The notes beneath the pieces were generated by a model. The model saw only the letters and a list, made by a program, of their open reading frames with translations, searched no databases and had not been told where the DNA came from. 64,000 nucleotides of DNA from Heloderma charlesbogerti (Eukaryota; Chordata; Lepidosauria; Squamata; Helodermatidae): assembly GCA_026122225.1 (NCBI GenBank), contig JANEZZ010000806.1, forward strand, positions 529,501-593,500, read 5' to 3'. The translations under genes were made by a program, and so were the position numbers. Positions 22,603-32,127 of this stretch are shown piece after piece. The stretch's first letter is position 1. Every line of letters begins with the position of its first letter.

Positions 22603-23410
22603 ATCTAGACACTGTGGTAAAGATAGCCTAGTTTTATAGTCCCTGGAATATTACGCAAATGGACAATACCAGCTAGTCAGTCTTGGGAAGAGGAACCTAC
22701 ACACATATACACTTGGCAGGATTTCTACCACCAGGACTGCCCAGTCTTGGAAAAGCACCCAGAAAAACCCTCTACAAAAACTAGGAAGAATTATACGTTA
22801 GTGGTGACTGTAAAATGTCTATAAATGATCATCAGAGAGTCAAGTACTTCTTAATGGCAGTGGTAATTAGTGCTAGCTAAATATTATGCTGATAACTCTT
22901 CAGAAATAAAACCCCATCTCCTGTGTGCCAGCATAGATATGCACTGATAATATGCAACGCACTTACATTATCAAGAGCATCATTATGGCCTTGTAATGGT
23001 AATGTTGGAGATGTTACATATACTTAAATCTGTGATATGAATAAAGAATTTACTCATAACAAATTAACTGTCTATGATACTATATACCACCCTGTATTCA
23101 GAAAGTCGATTGGTTGATTGGAGCTTTGTTTTTATGGCGTGTATTTGCTGGACAGTGACATGAGAGTAACACATCAAATTTAACAGCATCACGTTCATGT
23201 TCTGATCCTTCCTATAGCTCTCAGTTCATCGACATGCATGGCTAATGGCAAGGATGCAAACTATATAGGCACTGATTTATGTGGTAAAGTGTATGAACCG
23301 GTGCCTATGTAGTTCAGCTAAATTGTAAATATATCAGAAAATCCTTTGGGTTTTTTGAGGGGGGGGGTGCTAATGCTACTCCATATATATGCTATTCAGT
23401 TTAAAACCAG

Positions 23411-23620
23411 GGTGCAGTAGAAGTAGTTAGCATGTTGGCCTAGGACTGCGAAGACCCAGATTCAAGCCCTACTTGATGAAGCCCACAGCGTAACCGTAGG
23501 CCACTAGTCTCTTCCAGCCTAACCTCCCTCACAGGGTTGTTCTGAGGATAAAAGGGGAAAGGGCCATGTATGCTGCTTTACATTTCTTGGAGGAAAGGCA
23601 GGATAGAAATGTAATAAATA
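23411..23620 (+). mobile_element. tRNA-derived SINE
   Basis: The head GGTGCAGTAGAAGTAGTTAG, then TAGCATGTTGGCC, resembles a Pol III A box; GATTCAAGCCC resembles a B box. The body has CTCACAGGGTTGTTCTGAGG, and the 3' end GGAGGAAAGGCAGGATAGAA runs into AATGTAATAAATAAAA. The order matches the minus-strand copy at 53.6-53.9 kb. Confidence 0.75.
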
Positions 23621-23887
23621 AAATGTTTTGGAATACTTCAAAACTAGGCCTCAGTCTTGCACACACACCTGATTTCTATCTCTTAAAATTTTCCTTTCCA
23701 AAATTGTAAGGAAAACTCAATTACCACAGGAGGACTTTTCCCTTTATGGTTTCAGTGACTGAAATTCAGTGGGTCTCAGCCCTTCACTAGCCAATGCCTA
23801 TTGCAAGCAACTCAGGTATTCTTTACAATTAGGCCATCTACTATGAAGCTAGAATACATTCCTACAACTTTTCAGACCTTAAACCAT

Positions 23888-24022
23888 CCTTTCCCAACCT
23901 AGCACCCTCCAGATGTTTTAGAGTACAACTCCCAGGATTCCTTACAATTAGCCATGGTGGCTGGGTCTGATGGGAGTTGAACTCCAAAACATCTGAAGGA
24001 CACCAGGTTGGGGAAGGCTGCT
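23888..24022. mobile_element. Palindromic MITE with TTAAACCAT duplication
   Basis: Ends CCTTTCCCAACCTAGC and AGGTTGGGGAAGGCTG. The arms continue through CCCTCCAGATGTTTTAGAG and CCAAAACATCTGAAGG, with CCATGGTGGCTGGG near the centre. The 9-mer TTAAACCAT flanks it exactly (23879-23887 and 24023-24031). The duplication length, 8-9 bp, fits hAT. Confidence 0.75.
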
Positions 24023-24035
24023 TTAAACCATGTAA

Positions 24036-24115
24036 TTTGATCCTCATAAGAACACTGGGAAATAGTTAGGTGAAAGATAGTGATGGGCTCAAAGTTACCC
24101 AGTGAGTGTTATGGA
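24036..24115 (+). repeat. MIR-like SINE fragment
   Basis: TTGATCCTCATAAGAACACT, then GATGGGCTCAAAGTTACCCA, follows the order of MIR/CORE-SINE core sequence. Short and old. Confidence 0.35.
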
Positions 24116-25765
24116 TGAACAAGGGTGTTATTATTTTAATGATGTCATGTAAAACAGCTTCATAAAAAATGAGCAGAAGATACTTTTATTCTTCGTTTTC
24201 CTCTTTCTTTATTGTGGCCAAAGTGCTCATGGATGGATCATATGACATGGCATAACATTTTAACCATCTTATTTGGGGTAATGTACATATTGAGCAAAAT
24301 GAGATGGTATAGTTCTTCCTAGACCATACCATTTTGGACAGCAGGGATATGACGTTTTCAATGTTACACACATGTCATGTAAAAAAAAAAAATCCCTCTA
24401 GTGTCTATATATGGAAAACAAAGACTTCAGGAAGAGAGCTAGGCTAAAATTCTTTTCATTGATTCTCATTTTCTGATACAACTCCTCTATGTACAGGGAT
24501 ATTTATTTTCCTTTTCTACATGGGAAGCATTCAGAACTCTGCCATGTGATTTTGCTGAACATCCACCCTGGCTCTCAGTTAGAACCACTGGAACATATTC
24601 TCTAGTTAGTATGCTTAGATCAGAGCATAAATCCAGATGATGACTAGCAGAAAAGCTTTTGTAGGATTTGGAGATTCTTTCTAACACCTTCCTCTGGCCT
24701 TATTTGGCTCACACTCTCCTAAGTATTCAGAGGAATGTTTCCGGAGTAATTCACTGAAATATGTGTCTTCCTTATTAGAGCCACTCTAAGGGTTATTCAG
24801 GAAATATATTATTTGGTTTGCATATCCCTGGTGCCCAGTCTTAATTATGCAGCATTAGCACCTACTCTAAAAAGTCTATTGCCTAAGTATTTTTTTTCCT
24901 GACCACCTCACAACCACAGTACTTTAAAATAATTATTTTTGTAATATTCTAACATTTTAATAATATCATCATTAATTAAAAGCAAACCAAATTAATTCTG
25001 AATTGCTCATTTTTCAGCAAACAGGATAGCATCTAAATATTTAATTACACTGAATTGAGTTTTCTGAAACAGGTGTTTGAAAGCCTGCGGGTGTCCTTGA
25101 AATTCTAGCAATTGCACTATCCATGAGCTCATAGAGCAACGTTTTGTTGGAGCGAAATTACTCTCAGCACTATGTACTGATGACATTTCCAGGAGTGTCA
25201 ATTCTGCTGTCACTTTGCAGTATTCTCCTCATGAGTGATAGACTGGACCGGGCAATCCAATTCTGTCTTAAATTCATACATGTTCATTGCCAAAAGAAAA
25301 GAGCAAAATGATTTTCCTGCAACAGGCTGTGAAAGTGCTAGACCTCTACCTCTGTTCATTTTGCTTCCAAAGTGAACTAACTGTTCAAGATCTATGTCCT
25401 TACCTGCCAAGTATTATTAATTACAACATGAATGTGCCTGTATTACAGCAGTGTTTTGTTTGTTTGTTTTAATAGCGAGCACACATAGATTTGTTTTAGG
25501 CAGTTTCTTCCCGACTCAAAGTTCATTTTGTTAATTGCTAGATTTTTTTCACATAAGAAAAAGTATTGTTATTTATTTTCTTAGTTTATGGTTGTGATTT
25601 TGTATGTTCGTATTTTACTGCGTTTTTAAATTGTAAGCCTTTTTGAAGCCTTTTGGTGAAAATGCAGACTATAAATATTAATATAATAGGGCTGGGTTCA
25701 GGTTTGAGGTGGTGGGCCCCCAGGCATGGGCTTACATGAAGGTGGTGGCAGTAGCAGGCAGCTGA
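24116..25765. other. Repeat-poor sequence
   Basis: About 1.6 kb without recognised mobile elements. It is rich in TAATTA-type motifs near 24930-25060. It may contain conserved non-coding DNA, but sequence alone cannot show that. Confidence 0.35.
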
Positions 25766-25767
25766 GA

Positions 25768-25847
25768 ACTGCCATTTTAATTTCCCACAATGCCCCATGG
25801 TAATGCTGCATCATTAGCATTGTGGGAAATTAAAATGGCAGCTTGCA
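25768..25847. repeat. Short foldback repeat
   Basis: GAACTGCCATTTTAATTTCC and CACAATGCC pair with GCATTGTGGGAAATTAAAA and TGGCAG around a CATGGTAATGCTGCAT loop. A related CTCCACAATGCTCCAGGGCA foldback is at 26.8 kb. Possible MITE remnant. Confidence 0.5.
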
Positions 25848-25970
25848 TAACCAGTTATCTGGCAACCCAAGGGCAGTAGGTTGCTGATATCAGGCCTGTA
25901 ATATAATATAATGCATATTGTGTCATTATGGTTTGTCCTGATAGGAGGTACTGGAAAATATGTAAACTCA

Positions 25971-26370
25971 GGGTGTAATCCTATGGCCACTAGTCAGTGG
26001 CTAGGTGGCTATAGGATAGATCAGTTCCCGGAGAACTGACCCCCACCCGCTCCAGAACTGCCTTGTAGGCAGGGCAGAATGGCCCCAAGCTCATAAGAGC
26101 AGCGTGGAGCAGTGTAAAAGGGGTGTTCCCAGGGGTGGGGCGGGGCGGGGCGGGGCGGGGTGGGGAAGACAGAAATGCTGGTTCGACACATCCTATGTGT
26201 CGTCTGGCTGTTGCTGCCCCCGCTCCAATTTCCCGCAGCTAGACAGACAAAATCGGCTGTCTAGCAGTGAATGTAGGGCAGGAGAAGCATGGAAGAGATG
26301 ATCCCCTTCATTGGATAGGCGGACTCCTCTGAGTTTGGAGGCAGCCTCCTATCCCCATAGGTTTTTTCCC
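25971..26370. mobile_element. GGGCACAATCCTATGG MITE (~400-bp type), copy 2
   Basis: Starts GGGTGTAATCCTATGGCCAC, shares TTCCCGGAGAACTGACC, CTCATAAGAGCAGCGTGGAG and CCTATCCCCATAGG blocks with 10411-10869 and 45007-45405, and has a decayed right end. This copy has an expanded run of GGGGC units at 26137-26160. Confidence 0.6.
26134..26166 (+). repeat. GGGGC tandem run, G-quadruplex-capable
   Basis: Several GGGGC/GGGGT units in succession, with at least four G-tracts of four bases separated by single bases. The other two copies of this MITE do not have the expansion. Confidence 0.85.
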
Positions 26371-27007
26371 TCCGTCTCGTTCCATTACTAATTATTCTGA
26401 ATCTTTTAAGGGGCGAAGTTTACATCTGCTCTGATGGACACTGAGCTAACCATAACAGGGAACTTGGGGTTGTGGTGAGATAGTTCAATGAAAACCTCAA
26501 CTCAGTCAGCAGCAGTGGTGAAAAAGGCACATTCCACACTAGGGATTATTAAGAGGAGGACTAAAATAAATAGAACTGTGTCTAAATGGCCTCTCAAAAC
26601 TTCTCCACTCTATTTGTGGACAGACAAATTAGGGGACAATTTCACCATATGTCTCCAGTGGCAGGAGAAATTCTTCAAGTTTCTCACAGGTAGGGCTCAC
26701 CATTGGAAGGAGCTGTAGTACAGCTTCTGTCTTTTTTCCCTAAGGGTGTGTGTGTGTGTGTTTGCTGGCAACAGCAGTAACTGTATTGGCAGCCTGGCTC
26801 CCATTTTTCATCCTCCACAATGCTCCAGGGCATTGTGGAGGGAGAGGGAAGACAGCCGCCACACACACAGGTAAAGAAAACTTGGATAAAATTCTTCGAA
26901 GCAGCTTTTTATTTCCAGGAGGATAAGAAAGGAAAAGAAAAATCTCAGAACTTTTCTCAGAAAACAGTCTTCAGAGAAATTTTGGCTGAGCTCTAGTTGT
27001 CGTTCTT
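26371..27007. other. Mostly unique sequence with a GT run
   Basis: A GTGTGTGTGTGTGTGTG microsatellite lies at about 26745-26762, and a short CATTGTGGAG foldback at 26816-26841. No gene was recognised. Confidence 0.4.
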
Positions 27008-27440
27008 CATGGTTCACCATCCTTGAGCTTACCTAATCACTGTGAGGGGGCCACGGGTGTGGTGTGCATATGTTTTCTTTCTATTACACATCTCTCCTTT
27101 GCTCTGCAGCCTCCCAGGGTGTCTGTGCTTCCTGGTCTGAAAAAGCCCTATGGAAAAAAAATTCCTTGTGATGTCTTCCCCTGGGCTTTAATTGAAGTGC
27201 AGGAAGCCGAGGAGGCTACAAGCTGCTGGAGAGGTATTATTGTACAATGAAAGACAGGACACTCATGCACACACCTTGGTCACCCCATACGTAAGGTAAG
27301 CAGAAGCACCCCCAATCCAACCCATGAGAATTTCTCTGAATGTTCTTCTGTGAATTTCTTTTCAAAAGCAATTCCTTTTCTGTCAAACTGTATGAAAATG
27401 GCTGAAAAAAATATGGAGGAAATTTTTGGCACAGCACTAA
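27008..27440 (+). repeat. Unclassified interspersed repeat, copy 1
   Basis: This aligns over its length with the reverse complement of 53040-53540. Shared landmarks are CACTGTGAGGGGGCCA, TATTACACATCTCTCC, CAGGAAGCCGAGGAGGC, AAGACAGGACACTC and AAAGGAATT. A 75-codon frame here (27023-27250) and an 88-codon frame in the other copy share a HCEGA...ITHLS..LQPP...LKKP.G...EVQEA.EA..CWR pattern. No termini, RT or transposase motif are visible. It may be an old retrocopy or a DNA transposon piece. Confidence 0.55.
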
Positions 27441-27584
27441 AAATAAACCAGCATTGTAATGACATTATATAAATCTGTGGTTTAACTGCATTTTGATTAT
27501 GCTGTACACCTCTGGTCAGTTGTTGCCTGATCTCAATAAGAATATCATATTATAGCTGAGAAAGCTGCAGAAAAAGGCAACTAA

Positions 27585-27718
27585 GGGCACAATCCTATGC
27601 ATGTTTAGACAGAGAAAAGGCCTACAACTCCCAGCATTCCCCAGCCAGCCATGGCTGGCTGGGGAATGCTGGAAGTTGTAGGCCTTTTCTCTGTCTAAAT
27701 ATGCATAGAACTGTGCCC
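27585..27718. mobile_element. PIF/Harbinger-like palindromic MITE, best copy
   Basis: A near-perfect 134-bp palindrome. It starts GGGCACAATCCTATGCATGT, then TTAGACAGAGAAAAGGCCTA, and ends with the complement through CTGTCTAAATATGCATAG and AACTGTGCCC. The centre is CCAGCCATGGCTGG. TAA lies directly outside both ends (27582-27584 and 27719-27721), the target duplication expected for PIF/Harbinger. Related copies are at 1.7, 17.7 and 41.5 kb. Confidence 0.82.
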
Positions 27719-27721
27719 TAA

Positions 27722-28162
27722 AATGATCAACAGGTTGGGGACACCTTGCCTATAAGGAAAGGCTAAGCTAAAATATTTGGGTCTTTTTAACTGAGAGAAA
27801 GATAACTAAACAGTCAGACAAGATAGACATGAATAAAATTAAGAATGGTGGGCAGAAGATGGAAAGATAAACATTTTTTTCCTCCTGCCATGCCAAGGGA
27901 ACTCAAGGTCACCAAAAGAAACTGATTGGCAATAGACTCAAAGTCAGGACAGACAAAATAATGTGATAACATATTATTAACTTGTGAAATGTTCTTCAAC
28001 AAGATATGGTAAATATGGTAGTAATGGACCTTGATTTAGATGGTTTTAAATGGGGGTTTAAATGAACCTTACATGCTGAGAGGCAATTAACTCCAGTTGC
28101 CAGGGGGCAAACAAGTGCTAAGGGTTCTTGCCTTCATGTCCTGTTTGTGAGCTTCTTGGAGC
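27722..28162. other. Unique sequence, no feature seen
   Basis: No repeat or coding signal was recognised. Confidence 0.35.
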
Positions 28163-28170
28163 ATCTAGTT

Positions 28171-28503
28171 TAGGAGTGGGGAATCTCAGGCCTCTGGGCC
28201 AAATGTGACCCATATGGGGTCCCAGTCTGCCCATCTGGGGTTCCCTGGAAGGCCATGGCCCCTTCCTCTGGTCCCACCTCCTTTCCCCCAACCAGTAATT
28301 GGTTGGTGGTTTCATGGTTTTTGTGCAATTCTACGTGCAATTGAATTTGTGCAATTTTGTGCTTTAAACTAAAACATGCTGGTATTTTTTTGTATTTTGG
28401 CCCTCTCCCCTTTGCCTTTGGCCATGCCCATCACTGGAATGTGCCCTCCCTTTCTCTGAAATTCAATTAGGCCCTTGGACTGAAGGAGGTTCCTGACCTC
28501 TGG
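28171..28503 (+). mobile_element. CAGGGGTG-type hAT-like element, copy 2
   Basis: Starts TAGGAGTGGGGAATCTCAGG and ends GGAGGTTCCTGACCTCTG. The body blocks GGGCCAAATGTGACCC, CATCTGGGGTTCCCTGGA and TTTCTCTGAAATTCAATTAG are in the same order as at 9977-10348. The flanking 8-mers ATCTAGTT and GATTAGTT agree at 5 of 8 positions. No coding capacity. Confidence 0.65.
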
Positions 28504-28542
28504 ATTAGTTGATTACCATGCAAAACAGGACCCTGTTCTACA

Positions 28543-29330
28543 TAGGGATGTACAAAAGTCACTTACCTTTTTGTGGATTCTGTTCATGGTGGGGGGGGAG
28601 GCATTCCATCCCTCCCCCTGGAATCCTTGATGTGGGGGGAGGTGATCCGGTCCTCCCCCCTGGAATCCTCAATGGCCAGCTGTGCTCTGCGGCAGCTCCA
28701 CGGAGAAGCTGGCCAGGCCCAGGCCAGGGCCGTCCGCAGTCGGATTTCCGGCCGCGGAGGGCTCTGGGTAAAAACAAAAAAAATGCGTATGCAAATAGCG
28801 GCGGCTATGGCTGCCGCCATTTGCGTTCCTTATTTTTCGCCGTGTTAGTCTATGTCAATATTTACGTAGACTAAAATGAAGAAAGGGGAACACAAATAGC
28901 GTAGTGGGCGCTATTTGCGTTCCCCTTTCTTTTCTTCGTCTTAGTCTATGTAAATATTCACGTAGACTAACACGGCGAAAAATAAGGAACGCAAATGGCG
29001 GCGGCTGTAGCCGCCACCATTTGTGTACGCGTTTTTTTTTTTAAACCCAGACGTGATAGGCTACTTAAGTCTTTACGTAGCCTATCATGTCTATGGGGGG
29101 AAAAAAAAGACACAGACCGCAAATGGCAGTGGTGGCAGCCTATCAGAAGACCAGCCGCTGCCGCCGCCGCTGGAGCCGCCGCCGTCCAGAACATCCGCCC
29201 CAGGTAAGTCTCGTCCCAGGGGGGATCCGCGGGGGGCAGGGGGTGGTGGCAGGCCATTCCGCGATGGATTTCGGGGGGCCAAATGCACTGGCATTCAGCC
29301 TCACCATCGCGGAATTCTCTGACATCCCTA
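28543..29330 (+). mobile_element. TAGGGATG hAT-like element, copy E
   Basis: Ends TAGGGATGTACAAAAGTC and TCTCTGACATCCCTA, with a perfect 8-bp duplication GTTCTACA (28535-28542 and 29331-29338). Most of the middle (28768-29042) is one large palindrome centred near 28905. Its arms contain smaller hairpins: GCAAATAGCGGCGGC with GCCGCCATTTGC, and GTTAGTCTATGTCAATATTT with its partner. A separate GTGATAGGCTACTTAAG hairpin lies at 29052-29089. Outward donor-like sites are at about 28561-28569 (minus) and 29201-29209 (plus). No transposase. Confidence 0.9.
28768..29042. repeat. Compound palindrome of copy E
   Basis: The two arms pair across an axis near 28905 (AAATAGCG at 28894-28901 with CGCTATTT at 28909-28916), and each arm also contains its own self-complementary units. 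Confidence 0.85.
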
Positions 29331-29449
29331 GTTCTACATGGAACTTTTGACTGATTCCCCAGTGCCCTTCTTATATTTTATATAGCACAGCTACTTTGAA
29401 GAGAAATGGGTGTGCAATGAATCTTCCCACAATCAACACAGGTCCAGTG

Positions 29450-29985
29450 TAGTGATGTACGAAAGTCACTTACCTGGTCCCGCAGCTTGCTTTGCGGTGG
29501 GGGGAGGCGCTTCGGTTCTCCCCCCGAAGTTCAGGCTGGGGGGGGAGGCGCCCCGCCTCGCCCAGCCAAAATTCAGGCCGGGGAGAAACACCCCGTCTCC
29601 CCGGCCGTGAAATACAAAAGTAAATGAAAAAACACACACACACGTGATAGGCTACGTAACGATTAACGTAGCCTATCATGGCTAGATTTCCAAAGTCAGC
29701 CGTGATAGGCTACGTTAATCGTTACGTAGCCTATCACATGCGTATTTTTTTTTCATTCACTTTGTAATGGCGGCAGCCGGTCAGAAGACCGGCCGCCGCC
29801 ACTGCCCCCGCTGAAACGCCGCCGAAACACCGCCAGGACCCGCCGCAGGGAGGGACATTCGAAGGAGGTAAGTCCCATCCCGGGGGGGGAGGGGGGGCGG
29901 AGAATTTCACCAACAATTTCGGGGGGCCGAATGCATTGGCATTTGGCCTCCCCGAGAGTCGTGGAGAAATTCACGGCCATCCCTA
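29450..29985 (+). mobile_element. TAGGGATG hAT-like element, copy F
   Basis: Ends TAGTGATGTACGAAAGTC and ACGGCCATCCCTA. The flanks GTCCAGTG and GTCCAGAG are a 7/8 duplication. Two hairpins, 29644-29679 and 29701-29737, are themselves complementary to each other around an axis near 29690. G-rich subterminal units contain GTTCAGGCTGGGGGGGAGGC and ATTCAGGCCGGGG. Outward donor-like sites are at 29468-29476 (minus) and 29865-29873 (plus). The right end lies 8 bp from the Gypsy LTR edge. Confidence 0.85.
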
Positions 29986-29993
29986 GTCCAGAG

Positions 29994-30526
29994 TGTCAGG
30001 AGGTGCCCTAGCGGCCTCTTTCAGTAGACTCCAATAGCCAACTCAAGACACAGATGAAAGGATTCTTTTCAAGGCTTTAATCCTTTTACAACTTAATGAC
30101 TCTTTCAGATGCTAATCACCAGCGACTAAGTAAGGAACAGCAGAGTGGCCTATGCACCGAGTAGGCAGTTGATCCCTGTTTGAGTCACTTGAAGACCCTG
30201 AACTTATGGGCTAGGGAGAGATCCTCCCTCTTTTCCTTGGGTCCATGGGAGGCAGCCATTGCTGGCGCACCAAACGGTCACTACACCTCCTTTCCAAGCC
30301 CTCCATCGCTCGTTGCCCTTTGCGTCTGCGTCGAGCGTCAAGCAAGCCTCCCTCCCACACTTGCTCACTGCCAGGATCACTATCTATCTCAGGAATGCTG
30401 GCAGGAGGAATCTCTGCCGGCTGCTGTGCCTGTGAGGGATGAGCTGGCTCCTCTCCCACGGATTGCTCATCCTCCTCAGAATCAGAACTGCTCTGGGGTT
30501 GTATCGGCTCAGTTTCCCCCCTGACA
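29994..30526 (-). mobile_element. 3' LTR of the Gypsy element
   Basis: A 533-bp unit bounded by TGTCAGG and CCTGACA, matching the solo LTR at 12349-12877. The AATAAA signal of that copy reads ATTAAA here (minus strand, near 30075-30085). An open frame enters from the internal side and ends inside the LTR near 30211. Confidence 0.9.
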
Positions 30527-30658
30527 TCATCCCCGCTCCCATGAGGCCCCCCCTCATGCTCTTCCCCTGGGGCCCTGGGTTTGTGGGGGTACAGCTGGTG
30601 GAAACGCCTCAGCAGCAACAGAGCATGCACATTTTCCGTGGGCTCCTAGGTTCGCACA
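30211..30658 (-). pseudogene. Gypsy pol C-terminal tail running into the LTR
   Basis: After the chromodomain the frame shifts, then continues through LLLLRRFHQLYPHKP and an acidic Ser/Glu/Asp stretch (SSSDSEEDEQSVGEE) into the LTR, ending RKRGRISP. The LTR part corresponds to the 82-codon frame in the solo LTR at 12416-12664. The coding potential thus extends about 310 bp into the LTR. Function is unknown; it may be a C-terminal extension of integrase. Confidence 0.65.
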
Positions 30659-31277
30659 TCTGGCCCGTACCCCTTCCAGTCCACTAGATATTGTAGGCGG
30701 CCGTGAGAAAAGCAGGAGTCCAGAATCTCTGCGACCTCAAACTCCTCCTCCCACTCCACCAGCATCTTCACCGAGCGATGAGGGTCACCAGAAACCAGGG
30801 GGGACAGCAAGGACTGATGAAAAACAGGATGGATCTTCATGGAGGGGGGGAGAGCCAGGTGAAAAGCAACCGGGTTAATCTGGGCCGTAATCTGGAAAGG
30901 CCCCATGCGGCGAGGCGTGAGCTTCCTTGCGGGTGAGTGAGGGGGGAGATATTGGGTGGACAACCAAACCCAGTCCCCCAGTTGCAGAGATGGACCCGGC
31001 TGGCACTGCCGGTCTGCAGAGGCCTTGTAGGCTGTCTTGGCTTGCTCGAGGGAGTCCCGTAAGAGGTGGTGTACCGCTCGCAACTCCTCTATAAATAAAG
31101 TCATGGGCCACTGGCACTGAAGAGGGAGCTACGGTGGATGGGAAAGCCTTGGGGTGGTAACCAAAACTGGCAAAAATGGAGTTTGGCGGGTGGAAGCATG
31201 GCAGGCATTGTTATAAGAAAATTCTGCGAGAGGCAGCAAGGAAAACCAGTCATCTTGCTGGTAACTGACATAACAGC
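30646..31277 (-). pseudogene. Gypsy integrase C-terminus and chromodomain (broken)
   Basis: From 31277 downward the minus strand continues the integrase region interrupted by copy C: a SLLPLAEFSYNNACHAST stretch, then a frameshift near 31130, then a frame at 31104-30646. That frame has the GDWVWLSTQYLP and LTPRRMGPFQI region typical of the integrase C-terminal domain, then VEWEEEFEVAEILDS and LQYLVDWKGYGP, a chromodomain. Chromodomains mark the chromovirus branch of Ty3/Gypsy and are thought to steer integration to modified chromatin. A frameshift near 30650 cuts the chromodomain end. Confidence 0.85.
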
Positions 31278-32127
31278 TAGGGATGTCAGAGAATTTCGCC
31301 ACGAATCTCGGGGAGGCCAAATGCCAGCGCATTCGGCCCCCCGAAATGGGTGGCGAAATGGTCTGCCCCCCCGCCCCTTGGGCGAATCTTCCTTGGGCAA
31401 ATCTTCCTGGCGGCGGCGGCTCCGGCAGTGGTTCGGCGGCGGTTTGGCGGCGGCGGCGGCCGGTCTTCCAACCGGCTGCCGCCACCTCCATTTCCAGTAA
31501 AAAAAAAAAAAAAAAAGTGATAGGCTACGTAAAGATTTACGTAGCCTATCACAGCTAGATTTTTAAAAAATACCGTGATAGGCTACGTAAATGTTTACGT
31601 AGCCTATCACGGCTGAGTAAAAACAAAACAAAAAAACCCGCGTGTACGCAAATGGCGGTGCCCATGGGCACCGCCATTTGCATTCCTTATTTTGGCACGT
31701 CTAGTCTACGTAAACATTTACTTAGACTATGGCGAAAATAGGGGGAACGCAAATAGCGTAGCGTCTACACTATTTGCATTCCCCTTATTTTCGCCGTAGT
31801 CTACATAAATGTTTACATAGACTAGACGTGCCAAAATAAGGAACGCAAATGGCGGCACCCATGGGCACCGCCATTTGCGTACGTGCGTTTTGTTTTTTGT
31901 TTTACTCAGCCGTGATAGGCTACGTGATAGGCTACGTGATAGGCTGACTGCAGGGATGCAAACGGTGGTGGCTACGGCCACCGCCATTTGCGGACCCAGC
32001 CGGCCAGGATTCGGGGGGGAGGGACGGAGCGCCTCCCCCCCAAGCCAGAATTTCGGGCGAGGGACGGAGCGCCCCCCCACCTCGAATCACATTTCGTTAA
32101 AAGGTAAGTGACTTTCGTACATCCCTA
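31278..32127 (-). mobile_element. TAGGGATG hAT-like element, copy C, inside Gypsy
   Basis: Ends TAGGGATGTCAGAGAATT and TTTCGTACATCCCTA, with a perfect 8-bp duplication ATAACAGC (31270-31277 and 32128-32135). The middle is a compound palindrome (about 31597-31926, axis near 31763) with nested units GCAAATGGCGGTGCCC/GGGCACCGCCATTTGC and TAGTCTACGTAAACATTTAC. Two further GTGATAGGCTACGTAAA hairpins lie at 31517-31552 and 31573-31612. On the other side a truncated tandem of GTGATAGGCTAC follows. An outward donor-like site AAGGTAAGT is at 32101-32108. Orientation is reversed relative to E. Confidence 0.92.
31597..31926. repeat. Compound palindrome of copy C
   Basis: Arms pair around an axis near 31763 (GCAAATAG at 31749-31756 with CTATTTGC at 31770-31777). 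Each arm contains two shorter perfect or near-perfect palindromes. Confidence 0.85.
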
